From assembly GCA_039881045.1 (NCBI GenBank), contig JAYWVB010000014.1, positions 124,001-188,000 of the forward strand: a stretch of DNA of 64,000 nt, in the 5' to 3' direction. Under the pieces are notes generated by a model that was not told the DNA's origin, did not search any database, and saw only the letters and a program-made list of their open reading frames with translations. This document shows, one piece after another, positions 42,981-54,436 of the stretch (position 1 is its first letter; every line of letters starts with the position of its first letter). This DNA is from Chaetomium olivaceum. Its lineage: Eukaryota > Ascomycota > Sordariomycetes > Sordariales > Chaetomiaceae. A program made the position numbers and the translations under genes.

Positions 42981-44540
42981 CGATAGGTTGTCACATGAGA
43001 TTTGGAATGTCGGCAGAAGATATGCCATCTCCTTGTAAATCCCAAACACCATAGTGTTCATCGACATTGCTACCGCCTCGAAAATCACGTGTGCTCTTTC
43101 TTGCTGTCCATCTCACGCCCACTTGATTGTAACGCCTTCTCTATTTACTCGCCGTGGCGGAAGCTTCATCTCTGTCACCACCTAGCACTGTTGAGTACCG
43201 AGGTATCGACTTTTCATATGAACGAAATAAACCGATCTCGACCCAGGAAAACGTCAAACGCGGAGCGCGGATAGCTACCGGTGACCCCCACATCCAACAG
43301 TGCCGTGTACGTGTCCGCCTATCACTCAGGGCTGCGCCTGCGTTTGTACTCCCACCAGTCAAGTCCCATGCGTCATGCAAATACACCCGGGCGCCGCCCA
43401 TCTGACAGAACAGCGTACAACAGCGTGTCGTGGCACTGAAACCTGGCTTGGCGCAAAACCTGGCAGGCATCGTCGAAGGCCTGGAGACACAACCGGATGA
43501 TTTGGGAGCAGGGTGGTCCAAATTGGAGGGGGCCATCCCCCTCGGAGAGCCGTCCACTCGAAAATGGAACCTGACGTAGCATCTGCTGCGGCAGAGGAGA
43601 GGACGGCGTCAAGGGCCGAGTCGAGATGCGTTACGGCCGGGGCCGGCGCGGGATCTGGTGTGACATCCGATGGTCGGCTCAGATTTGACACGGAAAGGTG
43701 ATGACGCACTTGGCGGCAGAGAGCGGATGTTCTCGATACTACTACGGAGTGCGTCACCGGAACATCGTGGCTCGGAAAGAGCCGTCGCAATTGACCCCCA
43801 TACGTGTAGTTTTGGCATCGCGCAGGGATCGTCATCAGGGCCGAAGCAGATGACGAGCTGCGCATTGACGCTCAGTTGACTCGACGGATGAAAGGGGATA
43901 ACATGTTGGATCGGTTTACGCGGCTATCTTGTCCGGAGGACATGGCGCCTTGGTCACATCTGGCGAGTTGTCGAACGCCGAATACGACTCGGCGCCAGCC
44001 CCAGTGCAGTCTCAGTCTCTCCAATATTCAACCGCAGACCATTGAACAGAAAGCTGGCTTTGAGCAGTCAGATGGGTAACACAACGATGACTCCCCGGCA
44101 AAGAATAAAAACGACATGCATCTTACATGACATGGTGGAGGTTACATGACATGGTGGGGGGCCCGCAGTCCGTCCCTAGAGCCAAGTGGCTGATCTAAAT
44201 CATGATTGAATCATGGAACAAAGTCAGCCTCCGGCGAGACGGGGCAACGCAAGTCTACATCCGGCCGCCTCTTGCCACCACTTCGTTGGAGGACGAGTAG
44301 CCCACGTTTCTCGTCCAGCTGAAGCCTCGTTCTCTGCATCGGAGTGGATGAGATCTTCACCGCCGGATATCTGATCGGTCGATTCTGCAACCAGAAAGCA
44401 GGGAACTTGGTCAGCCCCAAGCATCTCAATCAGTTCTCGCAACCCGGACCCATCGATCCGCGGCCCGCGACGCAATGTACGTCCGATGCGGACATGCATC
44501 CTGCTGTGTTCGATACTTGCATGACTTCTCCTCGTGTGCA
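42981..44540. other. gene-poor region with overlapping open frames
   Basis: Overlapping open frames on the minus strand at 43141-43865 (up to 168 codons) include a helical-looking segment (SQIIRLCLQAFDDACQVL) but no motif, intron or clear start. A fragment of a gene is possible; I cannot support one. A 19-bp tandem duplication lies at 44123-44160. Confidence 0.4.
44123..44160. repeat. 19-bp tandem duplication
   Basis: Unit TTACATGACATGGTGGAGG at 44123-44141 is repeated at 44142-44160 with one change (A to G). Confidence 0.9.
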
Positions 44541-45328
44541 CATGCTGGCCGAGTCAAAGTCCCTTGCGCGGGGAACCGAACAGTATACCATGCAGGAAGT
44601 ATGCGGCCGAGAACCTCTGGTTCCTTGAAGCTGTTCTGAGACCCATCGCGGCCCATGGAATGAGGCCCGTAGAACGAACCCGTCGCTGGATTGTGAAGAG
44701 GGCTTATGGGCTTTTATTGAACCGTCGCGGCTCAATTCTCAATCTAAACGGGAATACTGGAGATTTTGAACTTCAGAGCGAATACAGGAGGACACCATTG
44801 ACATTGAATGATCTCGAAACTCGAATGGCATTAATATTATGGATGAACACGGCAAGACACCTCAGCTTCACCCCCGTAACAAACGCCCATCAAAGACCGG
44901 CTACCAGGAAACCGAAACGTCATCCAGTCTCATCCGTCGGGATCACAGCTCCGGAACCACTTCCACGGCGTCAGTTTCTGATATCTCCTGTGCAGTGTAA
45001 CTTGCATGCTCCCGGACCACATCCGATTCCCCTCCGCGCCGCAACAACCAAAAGACGCACCTAACCAAGGTAGGTATGAAACGAACACATCATCGTTGCC
45101 CTGCACAGTAACCCCCTCCATCCCAGTCCTCAATCAATCAATCATCCCAAAACCCCACCTCCCCTCCTCCCAGAAAGCAAAAAAAAAAACAACTCTCGCA
45201 TCCTGCCTCTGCCTCGCCGGTCTCAATTCACCACCCCCCTCTCTTTCTAGGTTACCAATAACCCAATAACCTGCAACAGCCAGTCGTCCGACCACCACTT
45301 GCCTCGCGGCCCCACGTGGCGTGCCACC

Positions 45329-45346
45329 GGGGGGGGGGGGGGGGGG
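45329..45346. repeat. G18 homopolymer
   Basis: Eighteen consecutive G within CCACCGG...GGTCGC. Unusual in length, and likely to be length-variable or misassembled. Confidence 0.9.
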
Positions 45347-45587
45347 TCGCTCTCCGCTCTCTGGGCGCTGGTGGGCGGGGCCACGGATCGGGACGCCTGC
45401 ATGGTGCTACTGCACCGGCACCCGGGCTGGCCGTCTGGCCGTCTGGTCCCCGTCCCCCCCGTTGGCGGTCGGGACACGGCATGCTGCGGAGGGTGCGTTG
45501 GGGCAATGGGGGGCCGGTGTGGGAGTGTGGGTGCAGGAGGGACAGGGGTAGGTATTCTTTTTTTATTGAAGAGGTTGTTGTTTTTTC

Positions 45588-45606
45588 TTTTTTTTTTTTT
45601 TTTTTT
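45588..45606. repeat. T19 homopolymer in T-rich tract
   Basis: Nineteen consecutive T, flanked by further T runs (45571-45628 is almost all T apart from short interruptions). Confidence 0.9.
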
Positions 45607-45725
45607 CTTTTGGTGTGTTTTTTTTTTTCGGTTTCGCGTGGGGGAGAGTGAGAGCGGAAGGATTCATCAATTGGGTGTAGGCCTCAGTGGGCGTCGTCTG
45701 GCATGTCAGCCCCCCCTGGCTGGCG

Positions 45726-45769
45726 ACTTGCGATTTGCGGTCTGCGGTCTGCGAGCTGCGAGTTGCGAC
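45726..45769. repeat. degenerate 7-bp tandem repeat (YTTGCGR-like)
   Basis: Six consecutive variants of a 7-base unit with core TGCG(A/G): CTTGCGA, TTTGCGG, TCTGCGG, TCTGCGA, GCTGCGA and GTTGCGA. The 7-bp period is exact and would shift a reading frame, so it is not coding. Confidence 0.85.
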
Positions 45770-48700
45770 GTGGAGCGCTCCAACGTAGCCCCCTCCCCTA
45801 CATCTCAACTGACTTGCTTGTATGAAGGAACGCTCTCGTCTCTAACAGGCGTGGGTGGGTGGTCCATCATCGTAGAGAGAAGAGCCGCCAGTCACTGTTC
45901 GTGATGCCGTTGGTCGTTTACCTCCTGGTTATCGGCCCGAGAACAGGCGGGCTCATGATTTCGGCTCCGGACTCTGCCTCAGGCCTCCGAACGAGAGCCG
46001 GACAAACGCATCGTGTCGAGTCTTGACTGCCGAAGGCCGTGTCGTTCGGGCACTGTTCTGCATTCGAGTCACTGCCCGCCGTTTATCGAGCAGGGCTTGA
46101 ATGCGCCAGTCATGCAAGACACTAGGCAACCGGCTCGTCCCCCGCAGCGTTCCATGCAGGCATGGAAGCAAGCTAGGAGCACGGTGAGACCGGTCCCGTG
46201 AACCAGGTTCCCGAGGCCGATCCAATCTCGATCGAGCGGCATATGCCGGGTGATCTGCGACCGTGGAGTCGTGGACCCCCTCCGGAGACTTTTCATCAGT
46301 TATCACTGTGACCGGAGACATCTCTGACTTGTTGGAATCTGAGACATAACAGAACCCCGGGACGGACATTGTGTTCTACAAGCAGATTTCCCGTTTTGCG
46401 TTTTGAGCTTGGGCCGAACTGCCGAAATCACCCCACCGTAAGGGAGCCTCAGGGCGCTATTGCCTGGCATGCAACACGGCAGTTCAAGGACTGAAAGACG
46501 GGGGTGCTTTTGAACCAACGCCTTTTTAGTTGAGAATAGGGCGGGTTGTGTGGCTTGACGCAAGAAATGGTCTTATCCAACGGTCTGGGTGGCAGAGAAT
46601 CTGCGCTTCAGCCACAGGTTGCAGATGAACAGCCGCGAGGGCCGCCAACGGTTACTCCCAACAACTTCAAGACCCCAGTCAAGACTACCTCGTCAGCCTT
46701 GCAGCTCGTGGGTGCGAAAGGAGGCCGCGCGGCGCACTGAATACATGGCTCGGCTCCACATACGACTATTCACACGCCTCCTGGGTCTCGACCCGAAATT
46801 TGCGCCACTCCACGCCCTTCTGGGACTGACTCTTGGGAGGACTCGTCATCAGCAGGCGTTGCCGAGACGTTGGTCACTTTGACCCTGAGTCTTTATTAGG
46901 TACCGCCCAAACGGGCTGTCACAAAAGGTCCAGCCGACATCCATGCAATCATTAGCCTTTTTCCCTTTTCGGATGCCACCGAAGTATTGGTCAGCCCAAG
47001 CTAGGTGGTTTGCTGAACAAGGCAAGAAGGCGGGAGGGGTTCAAGGTTACCACCATTGTTGTGGTGATCGACACCGCTTTTGGAGAGTTCTGCTTTCGGA
47101 GTGCCGCTGTTAGCCATCGTACCGCCACCGCTTACGGCGGCCTCGGCGACGCAGGAACATGAGACGCCAGGGAGATCCTCCCGCGCGTAGATGGTAGCTG
47201 CCGGATCCGTCCACGAACACTCTCAAAATAGGTACCCGTTCGTGCCAGCGTCTTCCTGCCCTCCACCAGCAACGATGTTTTGGATTCCAACACCCACCTC
47301 CTCAAGAGCGCGCGTTGGCAAGGCTGGCCTGCGCCTGGGGTGGCTCTCTTGGCTGCATCTGGTGGTGACACCACACAGATCACGACGCGCAGGACAGCCG
47401 GCGTGGTCGACAGTGTACGTGATGTCGTGCAGAAACCAGACACATCCCCAGCGTCCGGTGCCGAAGTGAGCTGGTTTCGTTGGCAGTGTGTGGCGTTTCG
47501 GGGCCAGGCCGGGCATCAATCGGCGATGCGGGCATCTAAATTGGGAATTTGGACCCCGAATGCAACATCTGCAAGGAACTCGACCCTGCATTCACTGGGC
47601 TTTCCGTGGAGAATCTGGGCCCAGCAGCAAGGTAATCGTTGTTGACGGGACTCCCCAGACCGCTGGGTCTGGTCTGCTGAACAAATATTGGAAGGGATGA
47701 TGGGGGCCGTGTTTCGTCGTCTTTCAGCTGGGAATCAACTCAGAATCATGGAAAGTCGAAAGCGGCCACACATGCACCCAACATGCGAATAAGCCGACCG
47801 TTGCCGTTTGGCCTATGAGGAGGTAGGCACACCCTCCCTCCCTCGGCCTTCGATCTGAGCGGCCGGCGGCAGAATCGGTACCGACATCATATCTGCCGTC
47901 GCCCGGAGGCGACCGCACGGGGGTTGCTCTGTTCCCTGTGCCCACCCACATGACTTGAATGGGCTTCCCCGCGATCGTCATCCTTCTCATTCCCGAATAC
48001 GCCACAGGGGCAGCGGGGGGCCAGCCGGGACCATAGTGTCTCAGGGCTTTGGTCACCCCCAGACGCACTGACAGACCCGACGAGAATGGTAACCAATGGT
48101 TATCTGTTGTTTGGTTACCAGGGTCTTTCTGCCCCCCTCCCCTTTCCCTGGTCGAGTCTCACGAGTCTCCGACACTGTTCAGGGTTCCGGGGTACCTTAT
48201 CCTGCTTTCTCGTCGCGAAACTTGGCCCCCCTGCCACTGCTGTGTGAAAAGAGAGTTTGTCGCAATCTCTGCCCCAGAAGACAGACTATCGATCTGCGCT
48301 CGAGGCTCTTCGAATCTCAAAGGCCGATCTCCACAGAAGCCCGAGGTGAGACACCCCGAGTGAGACACGCGGACGGTCTTCCTCCCGACAAGAGTGTGGG
48401 CCATCTGAGAACATTAGCCGCGTCGGGATATTGCAATGGCGGCACAGCGCCTATGATGCAAGCTCGATGTTAACGTGTTGGCGACACAAGACCAGCTGGC
48501 AATTCCTAATGTAACGATGCAGCCGAATTGACCCCGTTTCTTGGTGTAGAATGCCACGCTGCTCGGGTGCGCTTCTCTACTCGTCAACATTCCCAACTTG
48601 AAGCTTGGCAGCATTAAAAAAGCGCCACGGGGCATGGGCCGGAGTCGGAAGCTGTTCGAACGGCGGACGGTGTCGTCGGGCTCGTGGGCGGCCGACTCAA

Positions 48701-51700
48701 TCGGCCGCAGCTTATTGCGTCCCTTTCCTTTGCGTGCTGGACAACCCCCCTCCATGGGGCGTCGGCTCCGCCTCGGCGAGGCCGGCAAAGACAGGGTTAA
48801 AAATAAGAGCGGCAGTCCCATCCATCCCTGGCATATAGCGGCAACTTGGTTGGTTATCGCGTCATTGGCGGCGGGAGTGAATGTTGGCTGCATGAGCCCT
48901 GCTTCCTTCCTCGAGCCAGTCTCACTCGGCGAGCATCCGTAAGTCATGACTCATGAGACAAGAAACGGCCACTGCTGCCGGGCCGCAACCGTCAGGGCTC
49001 CGCCCAACGGTTCTTTACGCTAGGGCTGTGGTGGCTGTCCAACAGGGCAAGGTGACACAGCATTGTCTGAGGTCGAGGGAACTGACATAGCCACGCTCTG
49101 AGTTGAGCCTCTTGCCCTCTCTTGGATGTTTCTGAAGCACACGACACCGCTCCATTGGACAGAAGGCTGCAAAGTCTCGAGGGATGTGCAAAAGAAGGGA
49201 CAAGAGCTGCAAGAATCTCGGAATAGTGCCCACCATTATGAAGCGCAGAAAAACAGCAGCCACCGATCGCGTTTCACTTTTTTACCCCGTGATCTGTTGT
49301 TCTAAAGTTTTTCTCGAAATAGCCCATCCATTCCATATCCAATCTCGAAGCTCGCCGCCATTACCCCGAGAAGTTGCAGATACTGCTGTTGTGAAACTCC
49401 AGATTATTTGCTCTAGCTCAAGGCCGCAAAATCGGGGAAAAGGGGATAGGGCGACACAAAATTAGCCACATGCCATGGGGCTTCCCGCTATCCAAAAGGA
49501 GGATTCTGAGACAGAATTAACGCGACTATTCTGTTTAGGCTCGAAGCCTTATTGTTCTTCATGCTTATCCCCGAGACAGGGTCTCAACGGCGCAAGAAGC
49601 CAAGATATTGAACTCGACTCCAATCTGCCGCTTTGTGACCGCCATCTTGAAACATCTGATGTTGCACAATGTGATGTGAGGACTGGATGTTTATGGGTGG
49701 AAGGCTGTCTTCCTTTGTGGTAAAAAACCAGTATTCAACCCTGTACTTCTATCCTGAAATGCCGGGTCCCGAGTGGAAGTGGCAGATCTCGAGATCTTCT
49801 TCGTCCCGGGGTACATATGAGAGCCAACTAACATGGTCATCCACATCATCCACCCTGCTGGGGATCCCTGTGTGAGAGAAATTTGCTGCGGAAAAGGCCT
49901 GATTCGCTGCCTTACCCAGGAACAATTTTGGATGCATCATGCGCATTCCAACCCACCGTGCCACCATCGAGATCATCCCCAGATAAGCTAGGCAGCTACT
50001 GAATGATGGCGATCCACTCACGCGCCGTGCATGTGCATGGAAGAATTACACACAAGCCCAGCCCTAGATTATCCACCGCCCTGAGCCGCCTTGAGATGGT
50101 GTGAGACAGTGGTCTTGGGCAAGCTGGAAAGTGGCTGCCGGACCCGACGTGCTACCCTCTAGGGACTGTTTGCACTTTGCGCATTCCCCTGACGTGCCGC
50201 GCCCCATTTCGACTTTTGACTGTCGCCGCACCCTTGACATCTGTCAAAAAATGCTGGCGATCCCACCCCCGAATTTCTACGCTGCTGGCTGTTTAGCTTA
50301 ACACCATCGCATTAAGATGCATCTCGAGAATTCCGAATGCCCTCCCCCTCTCAAACGGCCCCGAAGACTTTCGGAGAGGCCGCAACACCTGCCCCTTCGC
50401 CCAGTCAACCCCATCACGGCAGCCACTCGGGGGTTCTGCCCCCTCTGCCGCGGCCAAAGACAGGTGCCGTCGCTGCTAGCCGCCAGACGAATCATAACTC
50501 GCCTGGGCCAGGCGTGGCTTGCAAATGGCGTGGGCCAGGGTCCGACACCTTCTTTCGGTCCTTGGCGGAGATCACAAGACCCGACTGGTGGACTGATACT
50601 GAGAGCTGGAGAGCAAAGGGAGTCGTTGGCTGCCGGCACCAGCCGACAGACAGAGGTTAAGTTAACCATGGTCACTTGTCCACAGAAAGTCTGACCGCCA
50701 TGCGGCGTTGGAAGCTTGTTTCTTGCTAGAACCCGGGGAATTCCAGCCTGGCCTGCTGCACCCGTGGGGCGAAGCTCGTTATGTCCCGTGTAAGAAGGGG
50801 TAACTGGGTTTCTATTCTGGGCCATATGGCATCACCAGCTCATCGTCTGTACGCTCCGTTCTGCAGCACAATGCATACCATAGCGACGACAAAGGAAGCA
50901 ACAACAACAACACTTGCTCTGCCTTCAGCTCAGCGCACACGTGTAAACCCGGGCGCCATCCAACGGCGTACTGTGTGCGATGGCTGTCTTTCAGGCTCCT
51001 GCTGTGCAACGAGTGGCAGCGATACCTGGCGCGGCCTCCCGTTTCTTGACCGCCATCGAAGGCCGCAGCAGTCCCCAACGCGCAAGTCACGGGCGCCCAC
51101 CTCACCCGGGGTTGTCACAGCCGGGTCTTTCGGTCCATGCCTCTCCCCGCTTGCGGTGATGCTCGATCGATAGCTCTCAAAAGCCAAGAGTTTCAAAAGA
51201 ACTAGCTGGTGGTCCTGGTCTCCGCGGGGGTTCCGCGGGGGGTAACCTGACTATCGAATTAACCAGAGCCAACAACCCCCGTCGCAAGAAACTTGAAAAA
51301 GTGACAGCACCACCAAAGTCCCGTTCCTTTTTTCTACCGCACCCACCCCTCCACACCGGTCTCATCACCCATCAACACCACAAAAGCCCTTGTGATGCAT
51401 GCCCCTCCCTCCGTTCGCGGGGGGTTACCCCACCGCCTGATCCTGAAGATCCCCGTCAACAACCCCGCGCTGTTGAAGGCCGGGAATGCCTAGAGAGACC
51501 ACAGCCTGTCAAGACAAGACAAGGGATGAATGACTGGGCGCTCGGCTAGCCGATAACCGACCAGAGAGGGAGGGGGAGGAGACTTGAGGCCGGCCAAATG
51601 GCAAGGCGGTCTCTGGCTGGGTAGGTAAGCGAAAGGGTGCTGGGATCTAGGCGCCGAAAAGCGCAGGAATTCCTTCGGCCGGGGTACCTGGTTGAGTGAG

Positions 51701-52455
51701 GTACCGTGCCTACCTGCTTGGGGTTGAGCTGCGTGCTCTGTCTCCAGTCGGCCAACTGCTTCCAGCCGTTCGCTTCCCCATGGCAGACAGTCACTGCCCT
51801 GTCCGGTAGGATGACGGCCGAATTCGGTGATGATTCATTTGACCAAGATGTGCAAGAAGTAATAGTAATCGAGAACGAGAGATTCAAATGCGTCTATGAG
51901 CTAATATGCAGCGTAAATCAACATTAACTACCGAGGTACTCAGACACGAATTATTGCGTTGCTGCAGCCCCCTCTTCACCCACCATCCCATTCCGCTCTC
52001 CATTTTCTTTGTGTCCGTCCGTCAAAACGTCAATAAAGCCAACCAACCGCAAACCCAAAAGAAGTACCTGATCAGCCAAGCAAACCGAGGGTATTTGTAT
52101 CCCGCGCAGAGTAATAGGGAAGATGCCGAGGACAGCGAGCGCAAAGGCGCGGTATCGTAATAGTACAGTGAAAGAAAAAAAACCAAAAACAGACATGCCG
52201 GATTAAGCAAGCCGCCCGACCTCTCCCTCCAGGCCCAACCCTGTAACAACAGACACAGAGAGAGAGGCATGTAGCGGAACCCAAAATTGAACACCCACCT
52301 CCCCAGAAACCCCCAAGCCAGCCAAGCCAGTAGTAACATGCTAAAAGCGTACCAGATTGAAAACAAATAAACCCCACATGTCATTAACATTAAGCCCCCT
52401 TGGCAAGGTAGCCGCGTAAGTCGACCAACCCGGTCCTCAAGGCTCGATCGAGATC

Positions 52456-54436
52456 TCAAAACCCCTGCCCAAGCCCGTACCCTGCAGGCACGGAAACGCC
52501 CTCTTCGCCACACGGCCCCATGCCTTCTAGACCGACCACCCCACTCGCAGTAGAGACCCACCCGTGCATCTGTTGCTGGTGATGGTGGTGATGGAGCTGC
52601 TGCTGCTGCTGATGGTACGCGCCGCCGTCGGTGTCCATCGCATCACCGTACTCGGGGAGAGGTATCGGGTAGCCAGTAGGCGTGGCAAACGGCAAGCCGT
52701 GAATTTCATCGCCGTGAGAGGCAATGTGATGGTGGTGGCTGTGGTAATTCCCCGGGGGCGGGGAGACAACACCGCCGGCAGTACCCCTGAGATCAGGCAG
52801 CAGCTGGCTGTAGGGGGGTTGATGGAGGAGCGGCATGGGTTCCGGCGTCATAGGTTCGTCCAATGTGGCACCGGGCTCGCTGGAGGCGCGAGCCATTGTT
52901 GCGGGTGTTGAGGCAGAGGAGGTGTTGGGTGGGAAGAGTTGGGGGTCGGGGTAGTTGTAATTTAACCCCGTGCCACTCGTCGTCCGGTCCATGTTGTGAG
53001 TTTGGGTAGGGCTCTGATGAAAGAAAGATGTCGGCCCGCCGTAAGGGGAAGGGGAGGAGGAAGGGTCGTTGAGGGGTGGTGGATGAAGGGACCCCTGGTG
53101 GCACTGTGGTGATGGGGCGAAAGGGGGAAGTGGTAGTGCTGTAGTTGGGGTTCTGTGGTGGCGGCGTTGCTGCTGTTGCTGCGGAGGGACTGGCGGCTGC
53201 CGCGGAGAACCCGGCTCCCCTTTCTGCCGAACGAGTGGTGGTGGTGGGGGGGTAGCTCCGGTACACCCGCGAGGACAGCCCGTGGTTGGTGGCGTTCCGT
53301 CGGGATTGGTTGTCCTTGCGGTAGCGTGTTGTGCTCTGCACGCCTGCAACAGCCCAGGGTTCGAGGAACCACTCGGTCGACTTCTTTGTCTCAGCCGGGG
53401 TAGGGTTCGTGGACCCGTTTTTTGCGTCAGCCGTGGTGGTGCTGCTCCTACGCTCGCGCTTGGTGAAGGCCTGCACGTTGTTTGTTAGTAGTTGCTGATA
53501 TGAAAATGCGCTCTGCAAACTCACCTGGTTCATGCTCAGATTGTGCCGGATGCTATTTTGCCAGCCCTTGTTGGTGCTCTTGCCCTTATCGGTGTTCTCA
53601 CGGAACCACTGGTAAATCTCCTGCAGCGTCATGGCCTGCCGCGGCGTGCTCAGGAATGCACGGTAGATGAGCTGGGCGTACGGTGGTTCTTCGGTTTTCC
53701 CTTCGCCGGGTTGGAGTTGGGGAGCAGAGCCTCGTTTGCTGCGAGGGCGAGTCTCTGGGCCAATGTTGACCAGCGTCGGAGCTTGGCTGTCCCCATCATC
53801 ATCCGGCAGTCTCGCCATATCATCCACCGGCATTGAGAGTGTCGTGCTGCATGGCGACAGCGGGTGACCGCTTTCGGGAGTCGAAGGGTATCCGTCTCTT
53901 GGGGATGTGTGGTATCCGGCCGGGTAGGGCTCGGTCTGGCTTCGGGCGCGTTGGTAGTCGTTGTCTGCTCCGTCAAACGTCTGGTGGGACGGTACAAACG
54001 GCAGTCCGTCGACGGGGAAGGATGTCGGGATGTCGCCGTTGGGAAGGTAACCGGGGAGCTGCGGGTCTAGTCCAGGATACCGACTGTGGAGTTGCTCGGT
54101 TGCTGCTTCCCAGGGCGTCGGGCCGAGCTGCTCTGGGGAGTCCCAGCTGCGCGGAGAAGATTGATTTGAGCTGTTGGTCTGAGGGATACTGCTAAGCGCG
54201 GGAGACCCGTGGAGGGCGTAATTGTCCAGTTCGTCGCTGCTGGTCTGTGATCCCAGACAACCGCTCCAATGACTTGGGACGTAGGCCCGATGGCAGTCAT
54301 TGTCGCGGCTCTGCAGTGCGCTCATACCGACAACAAGCTGGTGTTCCGCCTGGGTTGAATCCGAAGAGACACTTGAGCGGGACACTTGTTCCGGCGATGA
54401 GATGTAGAGGGCTCCCATGCTGGGAAGCGCCGCCAT
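52456..54436 (-). CDS. forkhead-domain transcription factor (one frame break)
   Basis: Two exons: 54436-53525 and 53470-52456 (54-nt intron inside the DNA-binding domain). The forkhead domain spans residues about 249-345: EEPPYAQLIYRAFLSTPRQA, the helix MTLQEIYQWFRENTDKGK, and recognition helix 3 WQNSIRHNLSMNQAF, which crosses the intron, then the wing GSTNPTP...STEWFLEP. Flanks are disordered, with a long Ser/Pro/Gln N-terminus and a His/Gln-rich C-terminus (HQQQQQLHHHHHQQQ). The C-terminal part (SPYGGPTSFFHQSP, DEPMTPEPMPLLHQPPY, EYGDAMDTDGG) is in a different frame from the domain, so one extra base lies between about 53000 and 53300. Corrected length 641 residues. It is a nuclear regulator; fungal forkheads control cell-cycle, septation or development genes. 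Which orthologue this is cannot be said. Confidence 0.85.

Larger units (their letters stand above)
44541..52455. other. long gene-poor region downstream of the forkhead gene
   Basis: About 7.9 kb in which no protein, tRNA or rRNA gene could be supported. Open frames reach about 200 codons (for example 45299-45904 +, 48414-48947 -, 50298-50825 -) but run through homopolymers or lack motifs and splice structure. It includes a G18 run, a T19 run and a 7-bp tandem repeat at 45.3-45.8 kb. It may hold regulatory DNA or non-coding RNAs for the flanking genes. Confidence 0.45.

Noticed and set aside
45571..45628. Poly-T tract as the tail of a retroposed element on the minus strand
   Set aside because: No reverse transcriptase, no target-site duplication and no gene-like sequence beside it.
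45299..45904. 201-codon plus-strand open frame
   Set aside because: It translates the G18 and T-rich tracts as poly-Gly and poly-Phe; clearly low complexity.
48414..48947. 177-codon minus-strand open frame
   Set aside because: No recognisable motif, and frames on the opposite strand are equally long.
50298..50825. 175-codon minus-strand open frame
   Set aside because: No motif or splice support; overlaps plus-strand frames of similar size.
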